Assembly: GCA_963699305.1 (NCBI GenBank)
Contig: OY969431.1
Span: forward strand, 1,550,001 to 1,614,000
Source: JBGQAS01 sp963699305
Lineage (GTDB): Bacteria; Chloroflexota; Anaerolineae; Anaerolineales; Anaerolineaceae
DNA: 64,000 nt
Direction of reading: 5' to 3'
Position numbers and translations under genes: made by a program. The stretch's first letter is position 1, and each line of letters starts with the position of its first letter. Below, one piece after another: positions 35,583-44,905 of this stretch. A model generated the notes under the pieces. That model was not told where the DNA came from, searched no databases, and saw only the letters and a program-made list of their open reading frames with translations.

Positions 35583-36109
35583 TTTGAAAAAGTCACACCA
35601 ATGGTCGGGGATTCCATGAGGGTAATTTCCAAAACTTTGAAAGGTTTGGTTTTTGATAAATATTCAAGCTGCTGCCAGATCACTCCGCAAAGATTCTCGG
35701 TCGTAGGCTGCAAACCTTTGAATGGAGGAAGATCATTCAGCATTTGTCCTTCGTAAGCAAGTGCGATCTTGCTGACTGCTTCACGGATACTTTCATAAGG
35801 AAGGACGATCTTGGATTCCTGGAAAATGGCCTTTGCGTGCACCTTGATGACCAGGCGGAATGAGTGGGGATGAATTTCACCATATTGACCGCTGGCATTG
35901 GTCACGTGATGGTAGGAAGTGAAAAATACGGTATATGAAAAATTGTATGCCCCCTGGATTGGATTCAAGACGCGGGATTCATCGATGGACCAGAAAGCAT
36001 CATCCGTTGCAGGTGGAGGGGTTGGGATGGAAAGCTTGGCGGGTGCGGCTTCCTGCACACTCACCGATTTCTTGAAAACATCCCATGAAATCTTTCGTTC
36101 GTTTTGCAT
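35579..36109 (-). CDS. 6-pyruvoyl-tetrahydropterin-synthase-like protein lacking the catalytic Cys
   Basis: 176 residues. The PTPS/QueD fold motif is FTSYHHVTNASGQYGEIHPHSF: metal-type histidines His68, His80 and His82 are kept, but the catalytic Cys that precedes the H-G-H motif in QueD/PTPS is replaced by Tyr76, and HGH is HPH. The C-terminal strand has PTTENLCGVIWQQL and a final Glu (ITLMESPTIGV). Probably a PTPS-fold binding protein and not a pterin enzyme. First gene of the exosortase operon; start codon in TATATGCAA context without a strong RBS. Confidence 0.75.
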   Translation of the reverse strand: MQNERKISWDVFKKSVSVQEAAPAKLSIPTPPPATDDAFWSIDESRVLNPIQGAYNFSYTVFFTSYHHVTNASGQYGEIHPHSFRLVIKVHAKAIFQESKIVLPYESIREAVSKIALAYEGQMLNDLPPFKGLQPTTENLCGVIWQQLEYLSKTKPFKVLEITLMESPTIGVTFSK

Positions 36110-36222
36110 ATGTTCCTGGTGTATTCTTAATAATCTGCAACACTATTATAGCGGATACTTGTATTTGTGGATTAAGTTGATTATTTCAACTGTATTTCAA
36201 TATTGTTGTAGGTTTATTCGAT

Positions 36223-37116
36223 TCAACCTTGCGTTCCATGGTGCAATTTCCGGACCGAATTCACCCAAACGACTCCCCCAATGATCATGATCCCTCCCAG
36301 CACCATCCTCCAGTTAAAAGGCTCGTCAAGAATGAAGATGCCCAATATGACGGCAATCAAAGGGAACGCATACGATACCAGGACGGTCTTCGTAGGACCA
36401 ACCGAATTTAATAATGAGTAATACAAAACATTTGCCAGAGCCGAATTTACCATCCCCAGAACGAGCATGATCACCCAGGTTCCGGAATGCAGCGGTAAAT
36501 GGGCATGGGGCTCAAATGTAAAGGTCGCCACGGAAACGAGGATCAGACCAAAACTCATTTGTCCAAGAGATTGGAACGCCGGATGCGTTCCTTTTAATGT
36601 AATGCGGGCAAATATCACGCTCGCGCCGTAGCAGAAAGCTGCCAGCAGCATCATCAGGATGCCTGCCAGGGGAGCATTCAAACCGCCATTAAGCTTATCT
36701 GACATCAGCACAACCACCCCGGCAAATCCAAGCATCAAACCGATGCTCTGCAGCAGGGAAGCGCGTTCTTCCTTGAGGAAAATGGATGCGATCACCAGCG
36801 TGAATAGCGGCACCGTGCTGTTCATGATCGACGCCAGCCCGGAGGAGATGTACTGCTCGGCAGTGGAGACCAGGATAAACGGTAAGGTAACGTTGGTGAC
36901 TGCCAGGAACAGGAAAATGACAAGATATTTGGGTTCTCGCAATATACGCACCCGACCGGCAATCACCATGATGACCGTTCCGATGACAGCGAACAGAACC
37001 CGAAATGTAACCAGCACGAACGGACCCACGTCCGCCACGCCAATGCGGATGAGCAGGAAGCTGGTTCCCCAGATCAGCGCACACCCGATGAATTTCAACC
37101 AATCCCGGAATGACAT
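36223..37116 (-). CDS. EamA/DMT superfamily exporter
   Basis: 297 residues, ten helices in two EamA repeats (first repeat FIGCALIWGTSFLLIRIG..; second AAFCYGASVIFARITLKG..). Conserved ends such as GLASIMNSTVPLFTLV and GMVNSALANVLYYSLLNSVG..LVSYAFPLIAVILGI fit drug/metabolite exporters. The ATG overlaps the ABC permease stop (TGATG), so it is co-transcribed with the ABC transporter upstream. Substrate unknown. Confidence 0.85.
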   Translation of the reverse strand: MSFRDWLKFIGCALIWGTSFLLIRIGVADVGPFVLVTFRVLFAVIGTVIMVIAGRVRILREPKYLVIFLFLAVTNVTLPFILVSTAEQYISSGLASIMNSTVPLFTLVIASIFLKEERASLLQSIGLMLGFAGVVVLMSDKLNGGLNAPLAGILMMLLAAFCYGASVIFARITLKGTHPAFQSLGQMSFGLILVSVATFTFEPHAHLPLHSGTWVIMLVLGMVNSALANVLYYSLLNSVGPTKTVLVSYAFPLIAVILGIFILDEPFNWRMVLGGIMIIGGVVWVNSVRKLHHGTQG

Positions 37117-37970
37117 CAATAGCTCGTCGACCAGTCAATGTAGCCTTTTTCACGGGCGCGGTGGTCGAGCGCGCGGAACACGAAGTAACTTGCCACGCCA
37201 AAAAGGATGGTCAGCCCAAGCAGGATGAGCAGCAGTTGCCCATTGCTCAAGCTGGTAAAGGTTGGGAAAGCATCTGCTACGTTCCCAATGAATGATCGCC
37301 GGATGAGTTCCAGCCAGTAGGTGACCGGCAACACATACCCGATCTGCCTTAATCCCTGCGGCAGGATATCCAGTGGATAAATGACCGCGCACAACAGGAA
37401 CATTGCCCCCGCAACTACATCGCCGATGAAAAAGTTTTGCCGGACGGTGTTTAAGGCGATCCCCGCCAACAGCAAACCGATCATGGAAAGCATCAGCACA
37501 CCCAACAGCAGCGTGATAATAAACAGCAGCCAGTCCACGTTTTGAATATGAAAAGGTATCTTCAAGAACAAGACCCCGAACACCATGATGATGATGACAG
37601 CAAAGGAGGCGGTCAGGAAGCGCGCCACGCCCCTCCCTAGCAGGTAAACGGGAATATTGATCGGCGCGGTGTAAATGTATTTCAACGTCCTGTAATGCTC
37701 GCGATCATCCACGATTGCCCATGAAACACCCGTCATCACCGCTGCCACATATTGGAAAAAAGCATTCCCAATGAACATGTAAGCAAACACCGGCGAGCTG
37801 AAATCAGCCTTGGTAATAATGCTGTACATCACCACAATGATCGAAGCACCTGTCACCGGCTTGACGATGGAATAAATGGCGAACAGGAACGGGTCAGTCC
37901 AGTTTGATTCAATCTTCCAGCCCAACCAGGCAGCAGTGCGGAAAGAGCGCCAGAATGTGGATTTTTTCAT
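37116..37970 (-). CDS. ABC-2 type transporter permease
   Basis: 284 residues with six helices, starting with a soluble amphipathic N-terminus (STFWRSFRTAAWLGWKIESNWTDPFLFAI). EREHYRTLKYIYTAPINIPVYLLGRG is the cytoplasmic coupling-helix region typical of ABC-2 permeases, and a late segment AVIYPLDILPQGLRQIGYVLPVTYWLELIR is the family signature. Second of two permeases; pairs with the permease 2 nt upstream and the ATPase. Export of a lipid, polyketide or surface glycan is likely. Confidence 0.87.
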   Translation of the reverse strand: MKKSTFWRSFRTAAWLGWKIESNWTDPFLFAIYSIVKPVTGASIIVVMYSIITKADFSSPVFAYMFIGNAFFQYVAAVMTGVSWAIVDDREHYRTLKYIYTAPINIPVYLLGRGVARFLTASFAVIIIMVFGVLFLKIPFHIQNVDWLLFIITLLLGVLMLSMIGLLLAGIALNTVRQNFFIGDVVAGAMFLLCAVIYPLDILPQGLRQIGYVLPVTYWLELIRRSFIGNVADAFPTFTSLSNGQLLLILLGLTILFGVASYFVFRALDHRAREKGYIDWSTSY

Positions 37971-37971
37971 C

Positions 37972-38817
37972 TTACCTTCGGCTCTCCGTCAAACGTCCCT
38001 CGCGTTTGGCAAGGCGCTCCATATATCCCAACAGCAGCTTGGCTCCGCCAATGAACACCACTGCCAGGACTATGAGGATGCCAATTTCCAGCCCGACGCT
38101 CAGGAAGCCCAGCGTGGGACCCGTCGCAAATGCCAGTTGACGCATGGCGTCCAAACCCAGTGTGAGCGGAATGAATGATGCAATGGCTGAAATCCAGAAA
38201 GGAAAATACTTAACGGGGAAATAGAAACCCGAAGCCAGCATGACTGGTTCCTGGGCAAGGTTGGCGAGATGCCAGGCCTCCCGGCTGAGCAGCAGGAATA
38301 TCGAAGATGCCATCATGCCCAATCCATACAGTGCCGCCATGCAAATGACAAACACTGCAATTAATTGCCAAAAGCTGGCAATGACGTAATGCACCTGGAA
38401 CATCAGGCTGCCAACCAGGATGACGATGATTGCTCGGATCGTGGTGGCGATCATCCCACCCACTGCCATGCCCATCAGGATCGCCATCAGATTGGCGGGC
38501 GAAATGATGTACAGCGCCAGGTTGCCCTGCTCCTTCTCCCAGTACAGTTGGCTGGACATTGCCCATAATACGTTCATCCAAAATGCGGTCATCGCCCCGC
38601 CGATCACCACGAAACCGATGTAATCTTCAGGGGCATGGATGGCTTTATAGACCAGCACATACCCGATCACTCCACCCATCGGCAGCAGCACATCAAATAA
38701 CAGCCATGTGATGTCGCGCTGCGTACCGATGATGCGCGGGTACGAGCGTCCCATGACCGTCATGAGGAATAATTTCAATCCGGTAGCCTTGCGGCTAATG
38801 GGAGGAAGTGCTGCCAT
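37972..38817 (-). CDS. ABC-2 type transporter permease
   Basis: 281 residues, six helices. Contains FWMNVLWAMSSQLYWEKEQGNLALYIISPANLMAILMG, the ABC-2 coupling region, and SGFYFPVKYFPFWISAIASFIPLTLGLDAMRQLAF near the end. Its start lies inside the last 23 nt of the ATPase gene, a strong sign of coupled translation. Forms a heterodimeric permease with the next gene. Confidence 0.87.
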   Translation of the reverse strand: MAALPPISRKATGLKLFLMTVMGRSYPRIIGTQRDITWLLFDVLLPMGGVIGYVLVYKAIHAPEDYIGFVVIGGAMTAFWMNVLWAMSSQLYWEKEQGNLALYIISPANLMAILMGMAVGGMIATTIRAIIVILVGSLMFQVHYVIASFWQLIAVFVICMAALYGLGMMASSIFLLLSREAWHLANLAQEPVMLASGFYFPVKYFPFWISAIASFIPLTLGLDAMRQLAFATGPTLGFLSVGLEIGILIVLAVVFIGGAKLLLGYMERLAKREGRLTESRR

Positions 38818-39815
38818 TTTCCTCCTCTTCCATGCGTTTGCCGACCAGTTTCACGAACACATCCTCCAGGGTGGGTACGCGCTTTTGCAGACTCTGGATG
38901 CGCACGTATTGCCCGGTAAGCGATGCGATCACTTCCGCCAGTACGGCTTCCTCTTTCAGGATGATCTCCAGTTGGATGATCCCGCTCTTTTGCTTCGACG
39001 AAACGGATTGAACTCCATTGATCTTCTTAAGCACACCTTTATCCAGCGTATTGTGACTATCCACATCAATTTCAAAAATGGCATTTTTCTGCAGGTCGTG
39101 TTTAAGCTGGCTGGGAGTATCACACGCCAGCACCCTGCCGTGGTTGATGATCGCCACCCGGTCGCACAGTTCATCCGCCTCCACCATGTAATGCGTGGTC
39201 AGCAGGATGGCGCGGTCCGGGTTTTCATCCACCCATTCCCGCACAAATTTTCGCACATCTCGCGAGGCTTCCACGTCCAAACCCAGGGTGGGTTCATCCA
39301 GGAACAGTACACTCGGGTCTGTCATGAAACCGCGCACGATATTCATCTTCTGTCGCAGCCCGGTGGAAAGGTCCGATGAGCGAGTGTTCATACGGTCTTT
39401 CAAACCGACGATCTCGAGCAACTTTTTGATGCGCTTGTTGGCTTCCTTGCTCTGAATGCCGTAGAATTGCGAGAACATCCACAGGTTTTCCCGCACGGTC
39501 AGCAACCCATAGCCCGAGGACTCACCGCCCGAAACCATGTTGATCAGCGGACGCACCAATTCGGGGTGTTTTTCCACATCGATGCCCCGCCACCCTGGCA
39601 ATGCCCGAGGTGGGCGACAGCAGTGTGGTGAGGATTTTGATCAGAGTGGTCTTCCCCGCTCCGTTTGGACCCAACAGACCGAAAAGCTCTCCCGCTTGCA
39701 CGGTAAGGTTGATGTCGTTTAGCGCCACCAGTTTCTTAGATTCGCCTTTTTTCGCGCCACGAATCTTGTAGATCCGCCCCAGTTTCTTCGTTTCAACAGC
39801 AAATTCCTGTGCCAT
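38795..39815 (-). CDS. ABC transporter ATP-binding protein (DrrA-like; frameshifted in this sequence)
   Basis: Walker A GPNGAGKTT, Q-loop region, signature LSTGLRQKM (variant of LSGGQ), Walker B VLFLDEPTLGLD, switch His in TTHYM. The C-terminal DrrA-type extension is EEAVLAEVIASLTGQYVRIQSLQKRVPTLEDVFVKLVG. The frame changes at the C4 run 39585-39588; one base fewer joins GIARVAG to IDVEKHPELVRP, matching the usual G-x-D-V region of the family. Start at 39815 with AAAGG upstream. Energises the two permeases downstream. Confidence 0.87.
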
Positions 39816-39896
39816 GGAACAACCTTTTTTAATCCAATTCTTATCTTTATTGTTAGTTGAGCGTATGGATTGCGTATAGTATGCGTCAAGCACTCT

Positions 39897-39924
39897 ATTA
39901 TAAGCTGATGTATAGTATGGACAA
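39897..39924 (-). promoter_or_regulatory. Candidate sigma-70-type promoter of the ABC/EamA operon
   Basis: Minus-strand TTGTCC, 16-nt spacer, TATAAT, about 80 nt upstream of the ATPase start. Good -10, moderate -35. A perfect 14-bp palindrome lies just upstream. Confidence 0.45.
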
Positions 39925-39952
39925 AGGGCGACTTCTCTTCTTCTCCTCCTTA

Positions 39953-39987
39953 ACCACATGCCGGGGTCGGCGTCCCCGGCATGTGGT
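39953..39987. repeat. Perfect 14-bp inverted repeat
   Basis: ACCACATGCCGGGG / CCCCGGCATGTGGT with a 7-nt loop (TCGGCGT). No T run follows on either strand, so it is not a typical terminator. It is 29 nt upstream of the predicted -35 element of the ABC operon and downstream of uvrC, so it could be an operator or a transcript-stabilising hairpin. Confidence 0.6.
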
Positions 39988-40005
39988 AATTTAACGCCCT
40001 AAATG

Positions 40006-40035
40006 ACACAGAGCACCCGAAAGGATGCTCTGTGT
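40006..40035. terminator. Hairpin directly after uvrC
   Basis: ACACAGAGCA / TGCTCTGTGT stem immediately after the uvrC stop. The plus strand continues with TTTATT; the minus strand lacks a T run, so terminator activity for uvrC is uncertain. Confidence 0.4.
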
Positions 40036-41892
40036 TTATTCCAATTGCTCTTTGAGTGACTGTGCGATCGCTTCGGTGATGCCCGGTACGTCGGTAAGTT
40101 CCTCCATTGTAGCTGCCACGATGCGTTCGATGGAGCCGAAGCGCTTCAGCAGTTCCCTGCGCCTGCCTGGTCCGATCCCTTTGATCTTGTCCAGCCGTGA
40201 TGCCAGTCCCTGCCTCGTGCGCGCCTTGCGATGCGCGGTGATGGCAAAGCGGTGGGCTTCATCACGGATGCGCTGGAGCAGGTAAAATCCCTGCGACCGC
40301 CTTGGTAGTAACAGGGGCAGGTCCTTGTGCGGGATGAAGAGTTCCTCTTCCTGCTTCGCCAGTCCCACCACCGGGACTTGTCCGGTCAGACCAAACCCTT
40401 CCAGCACCTTGACCGCCCGCCCCAGTTGACCTTTACCGCCATCCACAATGAGCAGGTCTGGAAGGCGCGCGAACGATTCATCGATCTTTGCCCCCACTTC
40501 CTTCTGCTCCTGGGCTGCCTGCCAGCGTTTGAAACGGCGGTTCAGCACTTCCTCCATGCTGGCAAAATCATCGGGACCTTCCACGGTTTTGATGTTGAAA
40601 TGGCGGTACATCCTGCGCGAGGGGACTCCCTGCTCGAACACCACCATGCTGCCCACCGAAGCCACCCCCTGGGTGTTGGATACATCGTAGCATTCGATGC
40701 GGTTGGGCGGTTCCTTCAACTGCAGCGCATCCTGGATTTCCGCCAGGGATTCACTCTGTTTGTGGGTATCGGCTTCCCATTGTGCTTTCAGCGCACGCAG
40801 CGTTTCGATTGCGTTCTCGGTTGCCATCTGCACCAGCTCCTGTTGCGTCCCATGACGCGGCACGGTGAGTTCCACTTTCTGCCCGCCGCGGGTGGTGCTC
40901 AGCCATTGCTGGATGATCTTGGCTTCCTCGATTTCATTGGGGAGCAACATCTGCGAGGGTACGCTGGCAGCTTCGGTGTAGAACTGCTTGACGAACTGTT
41001 CCACCACTTCACTGTCGGAAACATCCTGTGTGCCTTCTAGGATGAAGTATTCCCTGCCGATCATTTTGCCGCTGCGGATGAAGAACACCTGAACGCAGGC
41101 TTCGCGGTCGGAACGCGCCATGGCAATGACATCCGAATCGGTCTGGTCAGAGGAAATGACTTTTTGCTTTTCCACCACATGCTCGATCGCCTGTATTTGA
41201 TCGCGTATTGCGGCAGCTTTCTCGAACATCATCGCTTCGGATGCTTTTTCCATTTCCTGTTGCAACCGATCAATGATCGGAGCGGTGTGCCCTTCAAGGA
41301 ACTGGCACAGGTCGTCGATGCTCTGCCGGTAAGCCTGCTGGTCGATCACTCCGATGCAGGGACCGCTACACAGCTTGATGTCGTAGTACAGGCAGGGGCG
41401 TTCGTCCTTGCCGGTGATGACCCGGTCGCACGAAAGGTACGGGAAGATGCGCCGGATGACGTTCAGGGTCTGGTGTACCGCCCATACGCTGGTGTAGGGA
41501 CCGAAATAACGTGAGCCATCCGATACCATCTGCCGCGTGATTGTCACTTTGGGATACGGGTCCGCCCAGTGCACCTTGATGTACGGGTAACGCTTGTCGT
41601 CCTTCAGGCGTACGTTGTACATCGGGCGATGCTTTTTGATCAGGTTCATTTCAAGGATAAGCGCTTCCAGCTCTGACCCCACCACGATCCATTCAATATC
41701 GGCGATGCGCTGCACGAGCTGGCGCGTCTTGAATTCCAGCTTTTCCTTATCCTGGAAATACGAACGCACCCGGTTGCGCAGGGATATGGCTTTGCCTACA
41801 TAGATAACTTCACCGGATGCATTCTTATAAATATAGCATCCGGGTTTTATTGGCAGGGTATCGAGGATACCCTTAATGTGTTCGTCCAGCAT
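40036..41892 (-). CDS. uvrC: UvrABC excinuclease subunit C
   Basis: About 618 residues, full length for the family. N-terminal GIY-YIG nuclease (GCYIYKNASGEVIYVGKAISLRNRVRSYF) makes the 3' incision. Further parts are the Cys-containing SCDRVITGKDERPCLYYDIKLCSGPC, the UVR domain for UvrB binding, the RNase-H-like endonuclease core (IECYDVSNTQGVASVGSMVVFEQG, LLIVDGGKGQLGRAVKVL) that makes the 5' incision, and a C-terminal double helix-hairpin-helix (IKGIGPGRRRELLKRFGS, LTDVPGITEAIAQSL). Start may be the ATG at 41892 or a GTG two codons upstream; neither has a strong RBS. Confidence 0.96.
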   Translation of the reverse strand: MLDEHIKGILDTLPIKPGCYIYKNASGEVIYVGKAISLRNRVRSYFQDKEKLEFKTRQLVQRIADIEWIVVGSELEALILEMNLIKKHRPMYNVRLKDDKRYPYIKVHWADPYPKVTITRQMVSDGSRYFGPYTSVWAVHQTLNVIRRIFPYLSCDRVITGKDERPCLYYDIKLCSGPCIGVIDQQAYRQSIDDLCQFLEGHTAPIIDRLQQEMEKASEAMMFEKAAAIRDQIQAIEHVVEKQKVISSDQTDSDVIAMARSDREACVQVFFIRSGKMIGREYFILEGTQDVSDSEVVEQFVKQFYTEAASVPSQMLLPNEIEEAKIIQQWLSTTRGGQKVELTVPRHGTQQELVQMATENAIETLRALKAQWEADTHKQSESLAEIQDALQLKEPPNRIECYDVSNTQGVASVGSMVVFEQGVPSRRMYRHFNIKTVEGPDDFASMEEVLNRRFKRWQAAQEQKEVGAKIDESFARLPDLLIVDGGKGQLGRAVKVLEGFGLTGQVPVVGLAKQEEELFIPHKDLPLLLPRRSQGFYLLQRIRDEAHRFAITAHRKARTRQGLASRLDKIKGIGPGRRRELLKRFGSIERIVAATMEELTDVPGITEAIAQSLKEQLE

Positions 41893-41919
41893 ATTCACGA
41901 AGGAAATTCTATCACCAGT

Positions 41920-43559
41920 TTATTCAATCCCCATCACGCACCCATCCGCCCGCGGGTCGCTTCCACCCGTCAATTCCCCAGTCTGCGGGTCGCGCAGGAT
42001 GATCTGCCCTCTCCCGAACATGGCTCGCTCCATCCCATACACCATGGACACGGGATGACCCATTAATTTCAGCGCATTAAGCGTTGCGCCAGGGATCCCT
42101 TCCTCCAAAGCGACAGGCTGCGGGAATTTCTCCGCATCCACACAAACGCGCGGGCGCTCCAGCGCGGCCTGTGGGTCCAGCCCGTCATCCAGCATCGCCA
42201 TCATCACCTGGACATGTCCCTGCGGCTGCATGAACCCGCCCATCACTCCGAAGGGAGCATACAATGCTCCAGTCTTTTCCCAGGTTGCCAAGCCGGGGAT
42301 GATGGTGTGGTATGGTCGCTTGCCCGGTTCCAACCGGTTGGACTGCTGCGGGTCCAGGCTGAAGTTATGCCCGCGGTTTTGCAGGCTGAATCCCCAGCCG
42401 CGCGGCACAATGCCCGTGCCAAACCCCATGTAGTTGCTATTAATGAAAGAACAGGCATTGCCTTCACCATCGACAACGCAAAAATATACCGTGTCCTTCC
42501 CGGGTCGCGGGTCACCGACCATAAAACGTTCTGCAGCCTTATCCGGTTGGATCAGTTTCCTCCTTTCTTCTGCGTATCGTATGCTCAAAAGGTCTTCCAA
42601 TGGCACAGGCTGGAATGCCGGGTCAGCGATATAGTGTAATCCATCCGCAAAAGCAATGCGCAGGGATTCGATCAAAACATGCAGGCGTTCCGGTGAGATC
42701 GGCGGCATATCCTTGATATCGAACTGCGAAAGCAAGTTGAGTGCCAGCAAAGCCACCAGCCCCTGACCGTTTGGCGGGCATTCCCAAATCCGCACCCCGC
42801 GATACAGGGTTGAAATGGGTTCCTCCCAAGTGGATTGGTGCGCAGCCAGGTCGGCTATTGTCATGCACCCTCCCGCTTCCTGCACGATGCTGGCGATGCT
42901 CTCAGCAATAGTGCCTTCGTAATAGGCTTTCTTGCCACCTCCTGCGATTGTTCTTAATGTCTTTGCCAGTCCCGGGTTGCGGAATATTTCTCCCGACTGA
43001 GGTCCGCGACCTTCGATGGTCAATTCACGTCCGTTCAGCGCTTGAGCAAGCTGGCGTCCGGCTGCCCGCTGCCAGAACCAGGCAGTGATGGGTGCCGCGG
43101 CAAACCCTTCCTCCGCCAGGTGTATGGCAGGTGAGAGGTTTTGGGATAGGGGCAATTTGCCGAACCGTTCCACCAGGTCACACCATCCGGCGCACGCCCC
43201 GGGGACGGTGACTGTGTAGGGATGGAACGGTGGCAGGGAATCTTTGTACCCTTCTTTTTTAATCGCTCCAGTGTCAACCCCGCCGGCGCGCGTCCGGAAC
43301 CGTTCAGCGCAAATACCTTGCGAGTGGACGCCTGAAAAAACAAAGCGAAACAATCTCCGCCCAAACCGGTGGAGGTAGGTTCGGTCACATTGAGCGCGGC
43401 TGCCATCGCCACGGCTGCATCCGCGGCATTCCCGCCCGATTTCAGAATCTCCACCCCGGCTTGTGAAGCATACACCTGCGAGGAGGCTGCCATGCCACCT
43501 TTTCCTGTAATTGGCGCATGTTCTGTCTGAAATGATGGTTGGTTATTGATCGTTGTCAT
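41920..43559 (-). CDS. ggt: Gamma-glutamyltransferase / GGT-fold Ntn hydrolase (frameshifted in this sequence)
   Basis: N-terminal region MAASSQVYASQAGVEILKSGGNAADAAVAMAAALNVTEPTSTGLGGDCF, large-subunit body, and the processing site before Thr in GKDTVYFCVVDGEGNACSFINSNYMGFGTG, where the conserved Thr becomes the nucleophile after self-cleavage. C-terminal APFGVMGGFMQPQGHVQVMMAMLDDG is typical. No signal peptide, so probably cytoplasmic. The frame changes at the T6 run 43255-43260; one more base gives RLKKEGYKDSLPPFHPY. Upstream of it in the same direction lies a deaminase gene. Confidence 0.88.
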
Positions 43560-43565
43560 TTCCAC

Positions 43566-44219
43566 CTACTGTTTAGCGAATTCTTCAAATTGAAACAAGA
43601 GATTATCATACATTTCTTTTGCAGTACGTTTTTCTTCGCGCATGCGGGGGAGCCAATTTTCGTGGTGCAACCAATACCCGTAATCCACTGCCTCAGGCAA
43701 GGTTTTCCGTTGCGTTTCAAACAGTATTTCACTTCCTTCCCAATTTTCCATCAAGGTATGGGCAATGGTGATCGCAACTATTATATTTTCAAGCAAAGCA
43801 TCCGTCGGTAGGTGAACTGTGATAGGTTTTACGGTTAAATATGGTGTCTTGCCCAACAGGTTGGAACTGCCGCCATACACATCCCATGCAGCAAAATGAA
43901 GATTTCGAACCGCTGACATATACAATGCTCCCATGCACAAGGGACAAGGCTCGAGGGAGGTATAAAGGGCTGCCTTATGTAAAATCGATTTTGGAAATTG
44001 ACTTATCTTTAAAAGGGCATTGATTTCGGCATGAGCCAATTGGTTCTTTACGATCGTATCACCGTGATCATCCGCATCACGTAAATGGTTTCGCCCACAC
44101 GCCAGGATTTTCCCATCGGCATCCACAATTACGGCGCCAATCGGGAACGAACCGACGCAGAACGCTTCCCAGGCTTCCTCAATGCAAGCTTGCCATGGAA
44201 TTGTAAGGTCAGACCACAT
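43566..44219 (-). CDS. Zinc-dependent nucleoside/nucleobase deaminase (CDA superfamily)
   Basis: 217 residues, longer than TadA. Zinc-site motifs His63-Ala-Glu65 (HAEINALL) and Cys92-x-x-Cys95 (EPCPLCMGALY), and an early GAVIVDADGKILACGRN strand. The order and the additional C-terminal helices (about 60 residues) fit guanine or tRNA-adenosine-like deaminases, but the substrate cannot be decided. Its start lies within the last codons of the Nudix gene, so both are co-translated. Confidence 0.8.
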   Translation of the reverse strand: MWSDLTIPWQACIEEAWEAFCVGSFPIGAVIVDADGKILACGRNHLRDADDHGDTIVKNQLAHAEINALLKISQFPKSILHKAALYTSLEPCPLCMGALYMSAVRNLHFAAWDVYGGSSNLLGKTPYLTVKPITVHLPTDALLENIIVAITIAHTLMENWEGSEILFETQRKTLPEAVDYGYWLHHENWLPRMREEKRTAKEMYDNLLFQFEEFAKQ

Positions 44220-44784
44220 GGATATTTTTTCCGTGTAGATGATTCAATGACATTGCGACGACCGCTGACCATGCTAATACTTTGAACTCCCCAGCTTTCA
44301 AAGCAATTTCAATCTCATTACGACGGAGCATCAATATTTCCTGATCTTCCAGGTCATCACTGTTTGGTTCTACTACTCTTTTTGCTTTCAAAGCGAGAAA
44401 CAGGTGCATCGTTGCTACGCCACGATTGGGATCTAAAATATAACTTCCCAAATCCACCCAATCGGTCGATTCGTAGCCCATTTCCTCCAGCAATTCACGT
44501 TTTGCTGCTACGATGGGAGTTTCGTTGGGTTCGATCATTCCACCAACAGGAGCCAATGAGGTGCCATTTACTGCATATTTTGTTTGTCGAAAAACGAGGA
44601 ATTTATTATCTTCTGTTACTGCAAGAACGATAACTGCACTAGGAATTATGACCCATGCCCAATCAGGGATGATTTGTCCATCAGGAAGTTTTACCGTATG
44701 GCTTTCAACAGTTAGAAATTTATTGTGTTCGAGGATTATTTTTCTGGACAAAGTCTCCCATATTCGCAATTCTTTTTTACTCAC
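44209..44784 (-). CDS. Nudix hydrolase (ADP-ribose pyrophosphatase-like)
   Basis: 191 residues. Nudix box at 81-103: G-G-M-I-E-P-N-E-T-P then AAKRELLEEMGY, with all catalytic Glu residues. An N-terminal beta sheet (HNKFLTVESHTVKLPDG) resembles ADP-ribose/GDP-mannose pyrophosphatases. It probably cleaves a nucleoside diphosphate linked to a sugar or similar moiety. It overlaps the deaminase gene by 11 nt; the pair may work in nucleotide salvage or damage control. Confidence 0.85.
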   Translation of the reverse strand: MSKKELRIWETLSRKIILEHNKFLTVESHTVKLPDGQIIPDWAWVIIPSAVIVLAVTEDNKFLVFRQTKYAVNGTSLAPVGGMIEPNETPIVAAKRELLEEMGYESTDWVDLGSYILDPNRGVATMHLFLALKAKRVVEPNSDDLEDQEILMLRRNEIEIALKAGEFKVLAWSAVVAMSLNHLHGKNIHVV

Positions 44785-44905
44785 ATTTTCTCCCTATTTG
44801 CGCGTAAACGCCTTTTTAGCGTCAAGGATGGGTAAACTCTTTGGTTAACGTTTAATTACAAAACGTACACGCCTTTTTAGGTATTCTTTCCAAGGTAAAG
44901 ACCGG

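Noticed and set aside
44808..44880. Direct repeat ACGCCTTTTTAG at 44808 and 44869.
   Set aside because: Two 12-nt copies 61 nt apart in an AT-rich gap; too short and isolated to assign a role.
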